From positions 31,005 through 95,004 of the forward strand of contig MNCI01015683.1 of assembly GCA_015680685.1 (NCBI GenBank): DNA of 64,000 nt, given 5' to 3'. Below, piece after piece: positions 23,460-35,928 of this stretch (its first letter is position 1; each line of letters starts with the position of its first letter). The notes beneath the pieces are model-generated. The model had not been told where the DNA came from and made no database searches. It saw nothing but the letters and a program-made list of their open reading frames with translations. A program made the translations under genes and the position numbers. Source of the stretch: Gnetum montanum (lineage: Eukaryota > Streptophyta > Gnetopsida > Gnetales > Gnetaceae).

Positions 23460-23970
23460 ACTCTCCTCTAGATCTAGCATTGCTCTTTGTTCATCATAAC
23501 CTACTCTACATTGTTTTACTGATAACTCCCCACTGAATCTGCTCTAGCAGATTTGACCCTACTCTTGGCTCATCATAGTCTACTCTGCATCTTCTTACTA
23601 AAAATTTTATCATAGCTGGCCTTTCTCTCCAGTCATCACAACTTTCTCTTCATCTTTTTACTAAAAACTCTGCATCAAACTTGCTTTGTGGGATCTGGTC
23701 TTGCTCATTGACTCTAACCTTTCTCTCTAGTAATCATAACCTACTATACATTGCAACTAACCCTACTCTCTACTCATCATAGCTTACTTTGCATCTTCTT
23801 CCTAAAAACTCTATTATAGTTGACCTTACTCTTTGCTCAACACAACCTCCTATGCATGCTTTTATAGAAAGATTTCTATCAAATCTACTCTATGGGATCT
23901 AATCTTAATCTCTACTCATCATAGCCTACCATCTATTGGATCTAACCATGATCTTTGCTCATCATAGCCT
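23460..23970. repeat. Degenerate tandem repeat (about 70-bp unit)
   Basis: Around seven imperfect copies share CTCATCATAGCCTACT followed by CATCTTCTTACTAAAAACTCT. A shorter continuation reaches 24260. No coding potential is supported. Confidence 0.6.
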
Positions 23971-25718
23971 ATTGTTTTAGGTATTCTACCCTCTTTTATC
24001 ATTTTGGAATTAAAATAATTCCAAATTTTGTTTTCCTAATTATTTATTCATTGTATTCTACTATTTATAAATTTTTTCTTTACAATTTGAATTTTTTTTT
24101 CTATTTTTCTAATTCATTATATTATGCTATTTGTAATTTCTATCGTTCATTGCAATTTCTACTTTGCAATGCAGATATACTCCTACACTTTTCTCATTAC
24201 AATGTGCTCTTCACTAAATCTGACCCTAATTCTTGCTTATCACAGTATGTTGTTTTAAGTATTTTTCTCTCTTTTTTCTTTCTTAAATTAAAATAATCTT
24301 GAATTTTGTTTTTCTATTTGTTTTTGATTCATTGTGTTTTGCTATTTGCAATTTGATTTTTTTTTTTTTTGTTTTGATTCATTATATTTTGATATTTTCA
24401 AGTTCTGTTGTCCCCTAATCACAACTTTCTCTTTCCAATTTCTGTTATTTGTTGTTTTAAGTTTTTGTTTGTAATTTTTTTTCTAAATAACTAACACTAA
24501 GTGTTGCTATTGTCATTGGCTATATTGTTTCACTTTGTACTAGAAGTATTTGTTACATTATGGATTGTTTATGTTATCCTATGGTTTTTTATAATTACAA
24601 TGAAAATAGAGGATATTAAATGAAAATGAAAGAAATAAGGATGTGTAATTTGTTAGAAGTTGTGTGAATAAGATTGTTGATTAAGCAAAAGTTGTATGCA
24701 CATCTTTCACTTTTTGTTGATTTGGATTTTCTCCTCTCTGCAATACTCGTTTGGTTTTGTTCCATGACAGTGAATTTTTATTGCCTAAATTAGAACCTTA
24801 TAACTTTGTATTACCTACCTTGAACTCATAACTTATACTTTCCAAAATTAAGAGTCTTACCACTAACCTAACACCTCGTGATGTATTCTTCTTCTTCATC
24901 ATTATTTAATAAATTGTTTTTATATAGTAGCATTTATAACTTGTAACTTCCACACACACAACTCACAAACGGTAAGGTACATAATATTAAAAATTAAAAA
25001 TCAACCGTAGTTGCAATTGCGCCAATTCGGTTAATAAACTAAATTAGAATTATTCAATTTCGAGAAATAAAAGTGTATGAAATTGTAGACTGCATCGTTT
25101 GAAATGGAAACGCAGGATTTGCATAGCGGCGTGCATACATAAGACCGGAAGGCACGCTATGATTCCTCATCGAAAATCCGTGAGAGTTTCCTTTTTCCAT
25201 TTTCCAAAGCATATGGATTTGGAAAGTGGATGGTAACGCAGACGAATTTTGAATTGTGTTTATTGTTTCATATTATACCGTTTCTCATACGATGAAGACC
25301 CGAATAAATAAAGGAGACGACGGATGTTTTGTCTGCCTTGATTGCGGGGCCGAATAACTATGCCTATGACTGGCAGGACTTCTCCCGTCTGCATCCTATC
25401 AAAATTATCGGAGGGAAGAAACTTTTTGAGGGTAGAGGTTCCGAAAAAGTATGCCGAAATTCTACCCAAGTCAAAAGCCAACCTTAGATCAAAATTGAAT
25501 GCTTTAAAGTTTAACATCTCCGACACGTAGAATAGAGGAGACGCAGTCTTATGACATGGAAAATTTTCCTCAAGAAAAGCCGAGCCAAACGAGCTCTGCG
25601 TAGTGTGCGTTTTCATTGAAGATTTAGGTTTCCACAATTTTGAAGATTTAGGTTTCCACAATTTTGTGGAAATTGTAGGCTGGAAAAAATTATTGTAACT
25701 TTGCATGGCAGGCTTTCC
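23971..25718. other. AT-rich intergenic DNA and promoter side of the cysteine protease gene
   Basis: Long T-rich runs lie at 24000-24500. From about 25080 the base composition becomes more balanced. A 23-base direct duplication (GAAGATTTAGGTTTCCACAA) lies at about 25618-25665. A 181-codon minus-strand frame at 25260-25805 overlaps the promoter and signal peptide of the protease and shows no domain, so it is not called a gene. Confidence 0.5.
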
Positions 25719-25727
25719 TATATAAAG
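25719..25727 (+). promoter_or_regulatory. TATA box of the cysteine protease gene
   Basis: TATATAAAG lies 65 bases before the first ATG (25792), a normal distance for a plant promoter with a short 5' leader. Confidence 0.7.
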
Positions 25728-26320
25728 AAGATTCATGCCACCACTTTGATCCCATCTCAAAACAACATTGCATATTGAGTTATCATAAGATATGGAATCC
25801 AACATGATGATCCTCTGGTGGTGGTCTTTGCTGCTTTCTGCACTTGTATTGACAAGTGCAGTGCTTGCTACTCATGATTAAGGATTCACTGACGAAGATG
25901 TGGCTTCTGAGGAGAATCTAAGATCTCTATACGAGAATTGGGCAGCCAAGCACAGAGCCAAGCCTCTGGACAAGATCAAACACGACAGAAGGTTTCACGT
26001 TTTCAAAGACAATGTCCTTTTCATCCATTCCAGCAACAAAGGAAACAAACAGTTTCAACTTGCGGTCAACAAGTTTGCAGATCTCACCAACCGCGAGTTC
26101 AGGGCCAAGTACCTGGGTCTCAAGTACTCTAATTCAAGCTTGTCAAAATCCACGGGAAAAAATTAAGCCATTTAAGTATAGCCAAGATGATAAGCTTCCT
26201 TCTTCCACCGATTGGAGACAAAAAGGTGTTGTTGCACCTGTCAAAGCCCAGGGTCAATGTTGTAGGCTTTCAAAGCAGTTTTGTTTTTTTTTTTTTTCCA
26301 GTCAGCATGATTTTGTTTTA

Positions 26321-26718
26321 ACATAATGGTATGTTTGGGAGAGCAAAAAGCTTAACTTGTAATTTTCTTTCCTTTTCACTGAATTTTATCCCAGACTTAC
26401 ATAATGGTATGTTTGGGAGAGCAAAAGGATTAACTTGTAATTTTCTTTCTTTTCAGTGAATTTTATCCCAGACTTACATAATGGTATGTTTGGGAGAGCA
26501 AAAGGCTTAACTTGTCATTTTCTGGGAGAGCAAAAGGCTTAACTTGTAATTTTCTTTCTTTTCACTGAATTTTATCCCAGACTTACATAATGGTATGTTT
26601 GGGAGAGCAAAAGGCTTAACTTGTAATTTTGTTTCCTTTTCACTGAATTTTATCCCAGACTTACATAATGGTATGTTTGGGAGAGCAAAAGGCTTAATTT
26701 GTAATTTTCTTTCCTTTT
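26321..26718. repeat. Minisatellite in intron 1 of the protease gene
   Basis: Five copies of a 77-78-base unit start at 26321, 26399, 26476, 26585 and 26663. Each begins ACATAATGGTATGTTTGGGA, and most end in CCCAGACTT. A 32-base internal duplication sits between copies 3 and 4. Confidence 0.85.
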
Positions 26719-27576
26719 CGCAGGGAACATCTTACTGTGTTGCTTTGAAAATCTGCTCACGGGATTTGAACTTATGACTCGTGATCATTCCATATATATG
26801 CCTATCTCTTCACAAATAATTCACCAGTTTGTGTTCATGCCTTTTAAGGAAATCATCCCTCAGTTGCCCTATATTCATACCTACGGATAGATTCACTTGT
26901 TTTGTTTTCCTCGCCGTATTTTAGAAAGCCTAAGAGAAAACTTGCGTATTGTTGCAGGAAGTTGCTGGTCATTTTTGACTGTAGCCACAGTAGAAAGTCT
27001 CAATGCCATAGCCACGGGCAACCTTGTGCAACTGTCTGAGCAACAACTTGTGGACTGGGATCCCAACAGCAATGGATGCAATGGTGTTTAATGGATAATG
27101 CTTTTAACTACATCATCAGCAATGGAGGATTGACCTCTGAAGATGCCTATCCCTACCGAGGTCAACAGCAAACTTGTCCTTCGGTATGCTCTTAGCCTGT
27201 ATATCTCTATAATCTGTGGTTTTAAATATTTTTTCCCTGGGGTCAGGATATTCATGCACTTTATAGTTTCTTATTAATGGATAAAGTTTCTTATTAATGG
27301 AAAAGAAAATAGGAACTCTACAAATCAAAATATTGCAATTGTGCATTCAACCAATTGATGGATTATTTTTATGGTTGTCATGCAGCAAATCACCCCAGTG
27401 GTACAAATCAGTAGCTACCAAGATGTTCCTGAAAACGATGAGGCTGCTCTGATGCAATCAGTTGCACAGCAGCCAGTTTCTGTAGCCATAGATGCAGGGA
27501 GTTCCAATTCTACAAACAGGTAAATTATTCATGGAATTGATTCATGGCCATTTCTTACAGCACCTGTTAAAGCAGC

Positions 27577-27717
27577 TATTATTATCACGATGATGACCCA
27601 TTATTTGATACTTTGTAGGGTGTTATTATTATCACGATGATGACCCATTATTTGATACTTTGTAGGGTGTTATTATTATCACGATGATGACACATTATTT
27701 GATACTTTGTAGGGTGT
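27577..27717 (+). repeat. Three 47-bp tandem repeats carrying the intron 3 splice acceptor
   Basis: Units at 27577, 27624 and 27671 are identical except for one C-to-A in the third. Each contains TTTGTAG followed by GGTGT, so the 3' splice site and the first codons of exon 4 are present three times. Only the last copy leads into the rest of exon 4. Confidence 0.85.
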
Positions 27718-27928
27718 TTTTAATGGTGATTGTGGAAATAATCTGAACCATGGAGTTGCTATTGTGGGTTACGACTCTTCAGAAGAGGAAGGTGGAGATT
27801 ATTGGATCGTGAAAAATTCATGGGGAACAAATTGGGGCGATGCAGGATACATTAAAATGCAAAGGAACGTTCAAGACAGCAGTGGACTTTGCGGAATTGC
27901 AATGAAGGCCTCTTACCCTACCAACTGA

Positions 27929-30900
27929 ACCCACTTTGTCTGACCTACCAAAAATCCATGCAGACTTGCTATATTTAACTGTATTTACTTACCTATTTTG
28001 GTAGTTTTCTTTTGTTGTTCCTTCCCTGGCACGTACAAGTTTGTTTTCGCTTACGTTTAGTGTATGTTTTTCTGTCCTGATGTATTTCCTTCCACCGTGG
28101 ATGCTAGTATGCAAGCCGTTCTCTTTTGTATCAGAATGAGAAGAAGTTAGCCTGTCTTTAAATGAGATATGCTTAATTTTCATTAAGCATATATAATAAC
28201 AGGTCTTATAATAATTATAATTCTTGCTGTTATGTATTATCATCTTGTTGATGCAATGCAAAGCAGACCGCTTTTATATTATATAAAATATCATTTCAAT
28301 TTAAAGTCATTTTATTGTAGATACATTTCATTAAATATAAAAGTAAAAATTTATAATAATGAAAGTTTTATTATTTATGTTATTGTAAAAGATAATTATT
28401 TCATAATTTGCATTTTATGTAAAATTATTAACACATCTAAAGTATTCTGGTGTGTTTATTGAGGTTAAATAAATAATGATAGTAAGACTTTCGGAAATTG
28501 ATGTACATACTTTTGCAAGCTTAAAAACAAAATACTTAACCCACCTTTTATGCATCTTTTTTGAGAGGAACCTTTATCATGAATAAAAGCAATTCCTTTT
28601 TTCCATTGAAAATTTGGTTAGATGCTATTTTCTAACCATCATTATAGGTAGTTAGATAGATGATAGACAAAATATTAGTAGTAGTCATGTTTTTTAAAAA
28701 TTAGGTTTCATTTCCAAATCTCATTACTTGAAATTTGCGTGAATTAGTTTTTGATCAGAGCATGTTGGAGATATGAAGCATTCCTCTCACTTAAACTTTT
28801 AAAGAAAATATTATCCATAATGAGATGAGCAGCAAAATCATCTTTCTAATAAATTATTTGCCTTGTTCAATGTTACGAGTTTCTGCCAGTGTTCACAGAG
28901 TTTCCTGGGCCTTTTTGTTCTCACAAGGCAGTCAGAATTTGAAAATATTTGACAGGGTCAAAAGGCTGAAAATCTAATTTTCCACCGATCATTTCAACCT
29001 TGATGCATGTTAACCAGTTACCCCTGTAACTAAAGTTGCAAGTTTATTTTCTGAAAAACAAGTAACTCTCTAGAGTCCAAGTCTTGTAACACTAGTATTG
29101 TTAAAAGCAATGATTTTTTAACCACCCTTAGCCACAGGTATGGTGATTAATTGCAAATTTGATTTTGTTGCTAAGTCTGTTTAACTCATGTCAAGCCTTT
29201 CCAATTTTTTCTGAATTTTGGTGATTAATTCCATAAGCCATGGAAACTCTAATTAATTTTAAAAAATAAAATAAAATAATTAGCAAAAATAACCCAACCA
29301 TAGAAACAACCTTAGTATAATCTCACTACTGAAGACACTTCATTCTCTCTTGTCAATTTGCTACTCTATTTACGTTATTTCCATTCACATCTTTTTACAC
29401 CAAGTTTTGTTTTGATTGTTGATAGTGCAGGTTATGGTTCTTAGGTATAGTTGTATTTCACGTTGCATTGCAAAAATTGCAGCCCATAAGTTATTGCAGC
29501 TTTTTAGTTTCGTATTTTTATTTTAATTACTTTAGAAACCTGTATCACCTGCCTAATTTACAACTTTATTGCTATACAACTTTATTGCTATACTTATATT
29601 TAGGTATATGTTCTTGCATGCATAATAACTCTATCTATATTTGATATTGCTGGATTGTGGGTCACTGAAGTCTCATAATACTCATCTAAAAGATTTATTT
29701 AATGCATCAAATGATTTAGAAATTGATGATATTTTTAGCAATTTAGAAATATGCTTTATTTTAATATATTTTTAAAATTTACATATTTTCTTGCTAAGTT
29801 ATACTGGCCGAGTTTCCCCTCATTTCTCATGCCAAATCAAGTATTTTCCTGAGTTTTAAATCATTGGTTAAAACAATGCAATAGCAAAACTTGCTAATAA
29901 AAAAGGTGAAAGGTAGAAAATCAAACAAGGAAACTAAGGGTAACTTATCTAAATGTATCATTACCAACATACATTTTTTAAAATAATTATTGGCTCTTAA
30001 TAAGGGGTTTGTTAAGTAAGGTTTGTTAAGTAGGGAAGGAGCCACAATACCAACACAATGCATTTTGAATTGGACAGGTGTAAATTAGCCAAGTAAGTAT
30101 CTATCCTTGTTAGCTGATTTTTTAAGGAATTATTGGGTTTCAATGTGGAGTCCACAAGCGTGGGTATAAATAGTCCCGGTTTCACTTATTAATAAATTAA
30201 AAATTACCAGATAGGTTACGGAAGTTACCGATACAAAGTTCTAGAAAACAGTTAGGATGTTATTAAACTAGATATGCTTGTAAAGCTGCAATCAGCAACA
30301 TGTCAAACCCAACGCCTTCAAATTAAGCACGTTTAAACTGCTCAAGTTCACAACATTGACAGTACTTGACAACGCAAATGTTGACGGAACTTCAAAAATT
30401 TTAATTGGAGAGTTATTAGATCTGTTAAATATGTGTGGCTGCTAGATTTTGGATTTGAGTATCAGGATATAAATCATCGGAAGTAAAAATTACAACTTAC
30501 TGTTTCTATGCAAATATAAATCGAAAGGAATACCATGAGATAGGATATCAACTAAGCACATCATGCATGCATCATTGAACCTTCCACTGCAACATCCAAC
30601 ATCTTTACATAGGGAGGTCACACAAATATTTACAGTGTCAGGGTATACACAGGAAATAACAAAAAACATCTGTAAAACAATATTCCACTAATCCAATAGC
30701 TGTGCTATACTTACCTGCAGTATTATTCCATAACTCAAACATACTTCTCCGTGGTATAGAACAGTGAACACAAACATATATGACGGTCTTCCAAGAAAAT
30801 TGACTCAAAAACAGAACCCATATGTCCTCATTTATTCATTTCACAAGTCTCTTAGCATCCTATTTTAACAGAGGAACACTAAAAAGTCTGATAAGAAGGA

Positions 30901-30981
30901 TATTTAACTATGGATTATAATAAAAGGATTATAATTTTGAGGTTCTATGCTGATATCATCAAGCAAGTCTTAAATCTAAAT
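27929..30981. other. Intergenic DNA
   Basis: AT-rich sequence with no domain seen in any frame. A TATAAATA at 30164-30171 (GGGTATAAATAGTCCC) looks like a core promoter, but nothing coding was recognised downstream. Confidence 0.5.
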
Positions 30982-31701
30982 TTATATGGCGCACACTGCA
31001 ATCTTCATGCCAGCTTGGCAGTGGCCGGGCCTGCCACACATGAAGAAATTCCAGCCCTTCGTCAACACGATCTTGGTATAACCTGTAGCAAAAACTGGAG
31101 ATTTTGGAGATAATACGCAAGTCTGGTATTCCTTCTGGCTCACCACTGCAACCTCATGGAACTCCGGCTCATATTTGAACACTGCAATTGCAGCCAGCTC
31201 AAATTAGAATCTTACTGCCTTCAATCCAGTTACACTAAGGTTTAGAATCTGTAAGTTACAGCAGTTGGTGAATTTCCTACCAATGCAAAAGGATGGGAAA
31301 GAAATACTTGGGCTGATTCAAGTTTCAGATCATAGTTCAGCTAAGTTTAAGGTATTAAACCAATCACAGTAGTGGTCAAAAACAATAAATTTAATGACAA
31401 ATGTGTTTTGGGATTTTTAAAATATCAGAGTATAAACATTCATAACAATACAAGTAATCATTATTTTCATGAAACTTAAGCATGAGACATGAAATTGGTT
31501 TCTCTGCTTACCGAGGACGTCACCAGCTCTGAAAATGGTGCTTCTGGACCATTTCGAATAATTGAGAACGTCCCAGCCGAATCTGCCACCAACAAAGTAT
31601 GCCTTAGCATCAGATACACTGATTTGCAGGGCCAGACCCAGAACCAGAATCAACATTGCCGTTGCAGCAACATTTGATTTTATCACCACCATCCTTCCCA
31701 T
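30982..31701 (-). CDS. Phytocyanin (plantacyanin / basic blue protein type), two exons
   Basis: Exon 1 is 31701-31512 and exon 2 is 31181-30982. The 330-base intron has GT (31511-31510) and AG (31183-31182), and the junction restores one codon (G+TG, Val) in DVLVFKYEPEFHEV. The product is 129 residues. It has an N-terminal signal peptide (about 1-32, ending SDAKA), then AYFVGGRFGW and SKWSRSTIFRAGDVL. The type 1 copper ligands are all present: His in FHEV, Cys in FFMC, His in PGHC and Met in AGMKIAV. The disulfide cysteines in QTC and GHC are also present. There is no GPI-type or proline-rich tail, so it is secreted and soluble like plantacyanins. Met at the axial position separates it from stellacyanins, which use Gln. 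The gene seems intact. A role in electron transfer or cell-wall signalling is inferred from the family. Confidence 0.92.
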
Positions 31702-33130
31702 GAATGCTGAAAATCAAGTTCCACCAGGATGACAACGCCTACAAGCTAAGCTGAGCTCTGATCTGTTTGTTTTGCAATTTCAGTACATGTTTCTCAGAGA
31801 AATCAGTTTAGCATATGTGTACGGCAACTTGGGAACGTGCCAAGAACGTGAAAGGATGCAATCTCTATTAGAATTTGATGGCAGGATCGAATCAAATGTG
31901 TTCCTATTATTTTTTTTATTTTTTTCCGTAATTTGACGTTCGAAAGTTGAATTTATGGCCTGGCATGTCTGGCACGTCGTGAAGCATGTCCCTTGTTCTA
32001 AAATGCACGCTCATCCCACGCATTCAGGGATTAAAAAATTAATGATTTCTGGGTTCTTCCTCCTATGTATGCAGTCTTCTTTAAAATGATTTTTACTATA
32101 TAGAGAGAGCGTTGAAAGTAGTGTTTTCGAAAAGATGCAACGTGCCAATTTACGATATCCGTTGAGAATTGTAGTAATGGCAAGGATATCAGATATAGAG
32201 TGAATTACATTTTTTGTTGGTTTGCTTCAGCATAACTCACATAGATTAGAATTTAGTTAATAAAGGTGAAGGTGAAAGAGAGATCATGTACCCGATTGCT
32301 TTTCAGCTTTGGCATTTAGGGTTTCTATATGCCAAAACGTAAATTTAGTAAATTTAATTAAGCAGTAAATTTAACTAAGCATGATTTCTTGTTGTAAGAT
32401 CATCCCACTAATTCAGAGTATAAATAATTAAGAACACTAAGGTGAAGGTGATGAACTTCCATGTGTAAGAGCTTATACTATTTTGTAAAATCACCATGAC
32501 CTCTTTGCATTTTAAACCTTTCTAACATGTTTTGCATATATGGTTTAATCTAACTTAAGCTCATCTTAGTGAATCTCAATTTCAAAGTACAATGGTTTTT
32601 TAAAGAAAGTTATGTCACTGTTGCCATTAAATTATATCAACTTAAAGTGCAAAGAAATTAAATTTTGCTCCTACTAGTCGTAAAGGAGACAGACAATGAA
32701 GCATGGTCTCAGAATAAATAAATAGAAGCTAAAGAAGCATTACCATTTTCTTAAACTCAATATATTATTGGCAAGAAAATTTTTTTGAACCATAGAAGAT
32801 TTCTTTAGTTTACATAATGTACATGTATTCTTTGCATTCTCAAAATTTTCAAGCTTGACTATGTAAATTTCTTAGTTTAAATTTCCATTTAAAAAGAAAT
32901 CTTTACATCTATATAATGTAGTTTTGAATACAAGTATGTTACCATTGCCATATTTATTATAAATGAGTCCTTATTTAAAATTTTTTAGACCGCAAACAAT
33001 CCAAGAGAACTGAAACTCCAGCCACAATTCCCCCAGAGGAGGAGGAGGAGGGAAGCACCGAGGTGAGGCCTGACTCAGGTTTGTGCTCTGGTTAACGATT
33101 AGGGAGGGAACTTGTAGCCTGCCGGCAGGG
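31702..33130. other. Upstream DNA of the phytocyanin gene
   Basis: No gene seen. A minus-strand TATATAG lies near 32100, about 400 bases before the phytocyanin start codon. It could be its TATA box if the leader is long, but this is weak. From about 32985 the sequence becomes GC-richer (GAGGAGGAGGAGG) up to the element E target site. Confidence 0.4.
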
Positions 33131-33135
33131 ATGCC
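33131..33135. other. Target-site duplication of element E, left copy
   Basis: ATGCC directly precedes the LTR start TGTACCATCC. The same pentamer follows the other LTR at 50944-50948. Confidence 0.9.
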
Positions 33136-34479
33136 TGTACCATCCGAAATCGTCGGTCTCCGGCTGGAAGGAAACAGAGACCGTGGGATCATAGGACGTG
33201 CACAGAAGACCCTACCTTAGCCGGAGGGCGAGCTAGAATGAACGAAGGCAGAGTACCTTGAGTGGTCCACACGTGGATCAGGCAAGGATTTCCCCAAACA
33301 TACACCGAGGTGCTATACGCTAGGTTATACATAAACAGCGTAACAGGTGTAAATCAGAGCGTAAACAGCGTAACTGATGCGAACAGAGCGTAGACATAAA
33401 CGAGTGAAAACAGAATACATGCAACAATTAATGCAAACTGTAAACGATTTTGGGAAGAAAATGTAACAATGGCATTACAGAATGAGAGTACAATGCACCG
33501 GTGTAACGCAGTTGTCACTAGGACACAAGGCAGACGAAAAGCCTCAGTGGATGCAGGGATGACTGTGGGCTGATTCGCACTGTAGGCACAGCATAGAGGC
33601 TATATGCTCAGCGTACAGGGTTTTCCACCGTATAAGGTTTTCTACTCTTGTGCTCAGCGTCTCTGCTCTCTGGTTTGCTCTGGGATTTGCCAACCAACCT
33701 GGATCTCGTGAAAAATTGGGGCTTTTATATAGGTTTTGATGCTAGACTCGGGTTGGGCAACACGTGGTGCGTTGACCAGGTGCAAAACCATAAAATTTAC
33801 AAGTGTACAGTATGTTACATTTGCCGAGCGTATACGCTACATCAGGTGGGCATAGACTCTAGGCATATACGCCCAGCGTATACGCTGGATAGGCTGGGCG
33901 TACATGAACTTGGGCATAGACACTGTGGATGTTGGGCGTATACGCTGATGGTGGCTGGGCGTATACGTCAGGCGTATACGCTGATGGTTGCTGGGTGTAT
34001 ATGTCGGGCGTATACGTTGATGGTTGCTACCTTGTGCCAAATCTTGCTCTGCAGTGTTGTTTCCATGTCGTCTTTGGAAATTTCATGCTAGGCGTATACA
34101 TCTGTTGCACCTGCTGAGCGTACATGTAAGGCGTGTACGCTGGGGGTGTACGCTGGATGTCTACGCTGGGCGTATACGCTGGGCATATACGTTGAGAATG
34201 TCGGGCGTATACGCTAGGAATGTCGGGCGTATACGCTGGGAATGTCAGGCGTATACGCTGTAGATGTGAACTTGAGCATATACGGTGAGCGTATACGCTG
34301 AGACTGCATACTCGGGCATATACGCTGGGCGTATACGCTGACACTACATACTTGGTGAAAATTATCTTGATCTCCGAAGTTTCCATGTGTGACACTAGAT
34401 GTAGCTGTGGTCGTCTATGGGTCCCAGGGACCTACTTCGCGTTGGAGAAGTACTAAGCTCAAAATTTTGTGGTGTTTCA
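33136..34479 (-). repeat. 3' LTR of element E
   Basis: 1344 bases, TGTACC...TTTCA on the plus strand. It holds ten perfect GCGTATACGC palindromes between 33828 and 34338, plus many one-base variants. It is bounded by ATGCC on the left and by the polypurine tract on the right. Confidence 0.92.
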
Positions 34480-34495
34480 TTGGCCCCTCTTTGTT
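34480..34495 (-). other. Polypurine tract of element E
   Basis: The minus strand reads AACAAAGAGGGGCCAA immediately before the 3' LTR start TGAAACACC. Confidence 0.85.
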
Positions 34496-35520
34496 AATGC
34501 TTGGAGGAATCAACCCGAGAAGCATCGTCAAAGAAGTGCAAAACACCACAAGCACCTTGATAGAGACTTTGTCCTTTGCCACTTTACTAAACGTTATCGC
34601 ACCGTGTTCAGTAGTACATGGGATTGAGAGGCGTAAAATTTGTATCTGGATGGGGAAATGGAGACTGTGGGGATTGGGAACTGACCAAGAGATTGTACTT
34701 GGTAAAGGGGATGCTCTGGCGCGTGTCATGCTGATCCTTGTCAATGGCCGTTATTTAGCCGACTCGGAATCCAGACATGCGATGTGCGTCCTTTGGTGGA
34801 ACAAGGTTCTTGGTTAGTGCCCAAGAGGTCTTTGTTGGCAAGGCCAAAGCCACGTGATGACATGTTGCATTCTTTGAAGGAACAAGGCCCTCGTTTGGTG
34901 TTTAGGGGGAGCCTATTGGCGAGGAGCCAAAGCCACTCAACAGGATGTTTCTTGATTATTTTTGACATGAGTACTTGGTTCCAAGACAACTGCCTTCCTG
35001 CCTGGGGTTTATATGGGAAGTGCCAAGGGTCTTGATTGCTTTTTTTTTTCAAGAAGCTTTGCTTTAATCTGGTACTCATGCTTAAATGCTATGTTGTGTG
35101 TTGCAATTGCTGTGAAGTGTTACAATGTGCAACAGCATGCTCAAAGTTTCGAATGTACTGGGTGTATCAGAGGCGTGGCTAAGTAGGATGTGTCGGTGAA
35201 TAGATAGAGAATATACCGGGAAATGGGGATGTGCTAGTGAACGGTTTGATTTAGTCTCGCCACATGGGCTGTGAAAATTGCCTCATCTTACTGCTTATGA
35301 TGAAATGCATTCTTGTACGAATACATCTGAGCATCATCCTGCAAACACAACTCCAAGGAGACAAGAAAACCATAAGTGAATAAGCGAGCTTAGACTTAAA
35401 CAGCTACAGATAGAACAAAGACATTGGAGGAGATTTCAGGCACTGTAAATGAATGGCAGCAACGTTGGTAGGATCGTCTGATGGCGAGCGATGTAGTGAT
35501 TCTGATGAATAAATGTGGTC
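34496..35520. other. Non-coding 3' part of element E
   Basis: Several open frames of 80-140 codons exist on both strands, but no domain is recognised. An imperfect duplication, each copy starting GGAACAAGG and ending CCAAAGCCAC, lies at about 34797-34855 and 34878-34937. Confidence 0.4.
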
Positions 35521-35524
35521 ATGG

Positions 35525-35905
35525 ATTGATGAACCAGCGATGAACTTGTCAGTTTATAGTCTTAGCGGACTATCATGGGTTAGTTTTATGTCATAACCCG
35601 TTGGACATTGCCCGTTTAGCGTCGTGGCAGATGTTGCATTGCCAGTTTCTAGTCTTAGCGGACCGCGAAGAGGAAAACCAGTTTATAGTCTTAGCGGACT
35701 CTGGTTAATGCAACTGTGGTAGTTTACTATCGCGCCGGACGGGGTGCTAGTTTACCATCATTACGGACACTAGGTGGTATCAATTTATTGTCACGATACC
35801 TCTGTGGTATCAGTTTTGAGTCATGATCCAGGACTGTTCTGTGGTATCAGTTTTGAGTCATAATCCAGGACTGTTCTATGGTATTAGTTTTAAGTCATGA
35901 TCCGA
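35525..35905. repeat. Hairpin-repeat array 1 of element E
   Basis: Around ten units follow the form AGTTT(A/N)NNGTC, 5-9 bases, GAC, for example AGTTTATAGTCTTAGCGGAC at 35551-35570. Variants such as CAGTTTTGAGTCATGATCC follow. The GTC and GAC arms are complementary. The array lies just after the end of pol. Confidence 0.65.
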
Positions 35906-35928
35906 GACTCGCACGTACCTAACTATGT

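Larger units (their letters stand above)
25792..27928 (+). pseudogene. Papain-like cysteine protease gene (C1A family), disabled copy
   Basis: There are four exons: 25792-26261, 26958-27183, 27386-27519 and 27713-27928. Exon 1 encodes a hydrophobic signal peptide, the I29 inhibitor propeptide (RRFHVFKDNVLFIHSSNKGN, VNKFADLTNREF) and the Gln of the oxyanion hole (GQC). Exon 2 has the catalytic Cys (SCW) and GCNG. Exon 4 has the catalytic His (NHGVAIVGY), Asn (KNSWGTNWG) and the end ASYPTN. No granulin domain or KDEL tail is present, so it is of the SAG12-like type that acts in vacuoles or the apoplast. Lesions are: in-frame TAA at codon 30 (25879-25881); an extra A in the run 26157-26162; a T instead of G at the exon 1/2 junction, making TGA; one base lost near 27086; and one (or four) lost near 27500. 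Unless these are assembly errors, it is a recent pseudogene. Confidence 0.85.

Noticed and set aside
25260-25805. A 181-codon minus-strand ORF over the protease promoter
   Set aside because: It overlaps the TATA box, leader and signal peptide of the protease in antisense and shows no domain. A by-product of composition is more likely than a gene.
30164-30171. TATA box as evidence for a gene at 30.2-30.9 kb
   Set aside because: No coding frame, splice structure or RNA gene could be recognised downstream, so only the motif is mentioned.
33828-34338. CRISPR-like array of short repeats
   Set aside because: Spacing is irregular, the repeat is a 10-bp palindrome with variants, and the setting is an LTR in a plant nuclear genome.
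33837-34395. Tyr/Thr/Pro-rich ORFs (AYTP, RRIR repeats) in both LTRs of element E, both strands
   Set aside because: They are translations of the GCGTATACGC repeats and differ between the two LTRs by frame-breaking indels.
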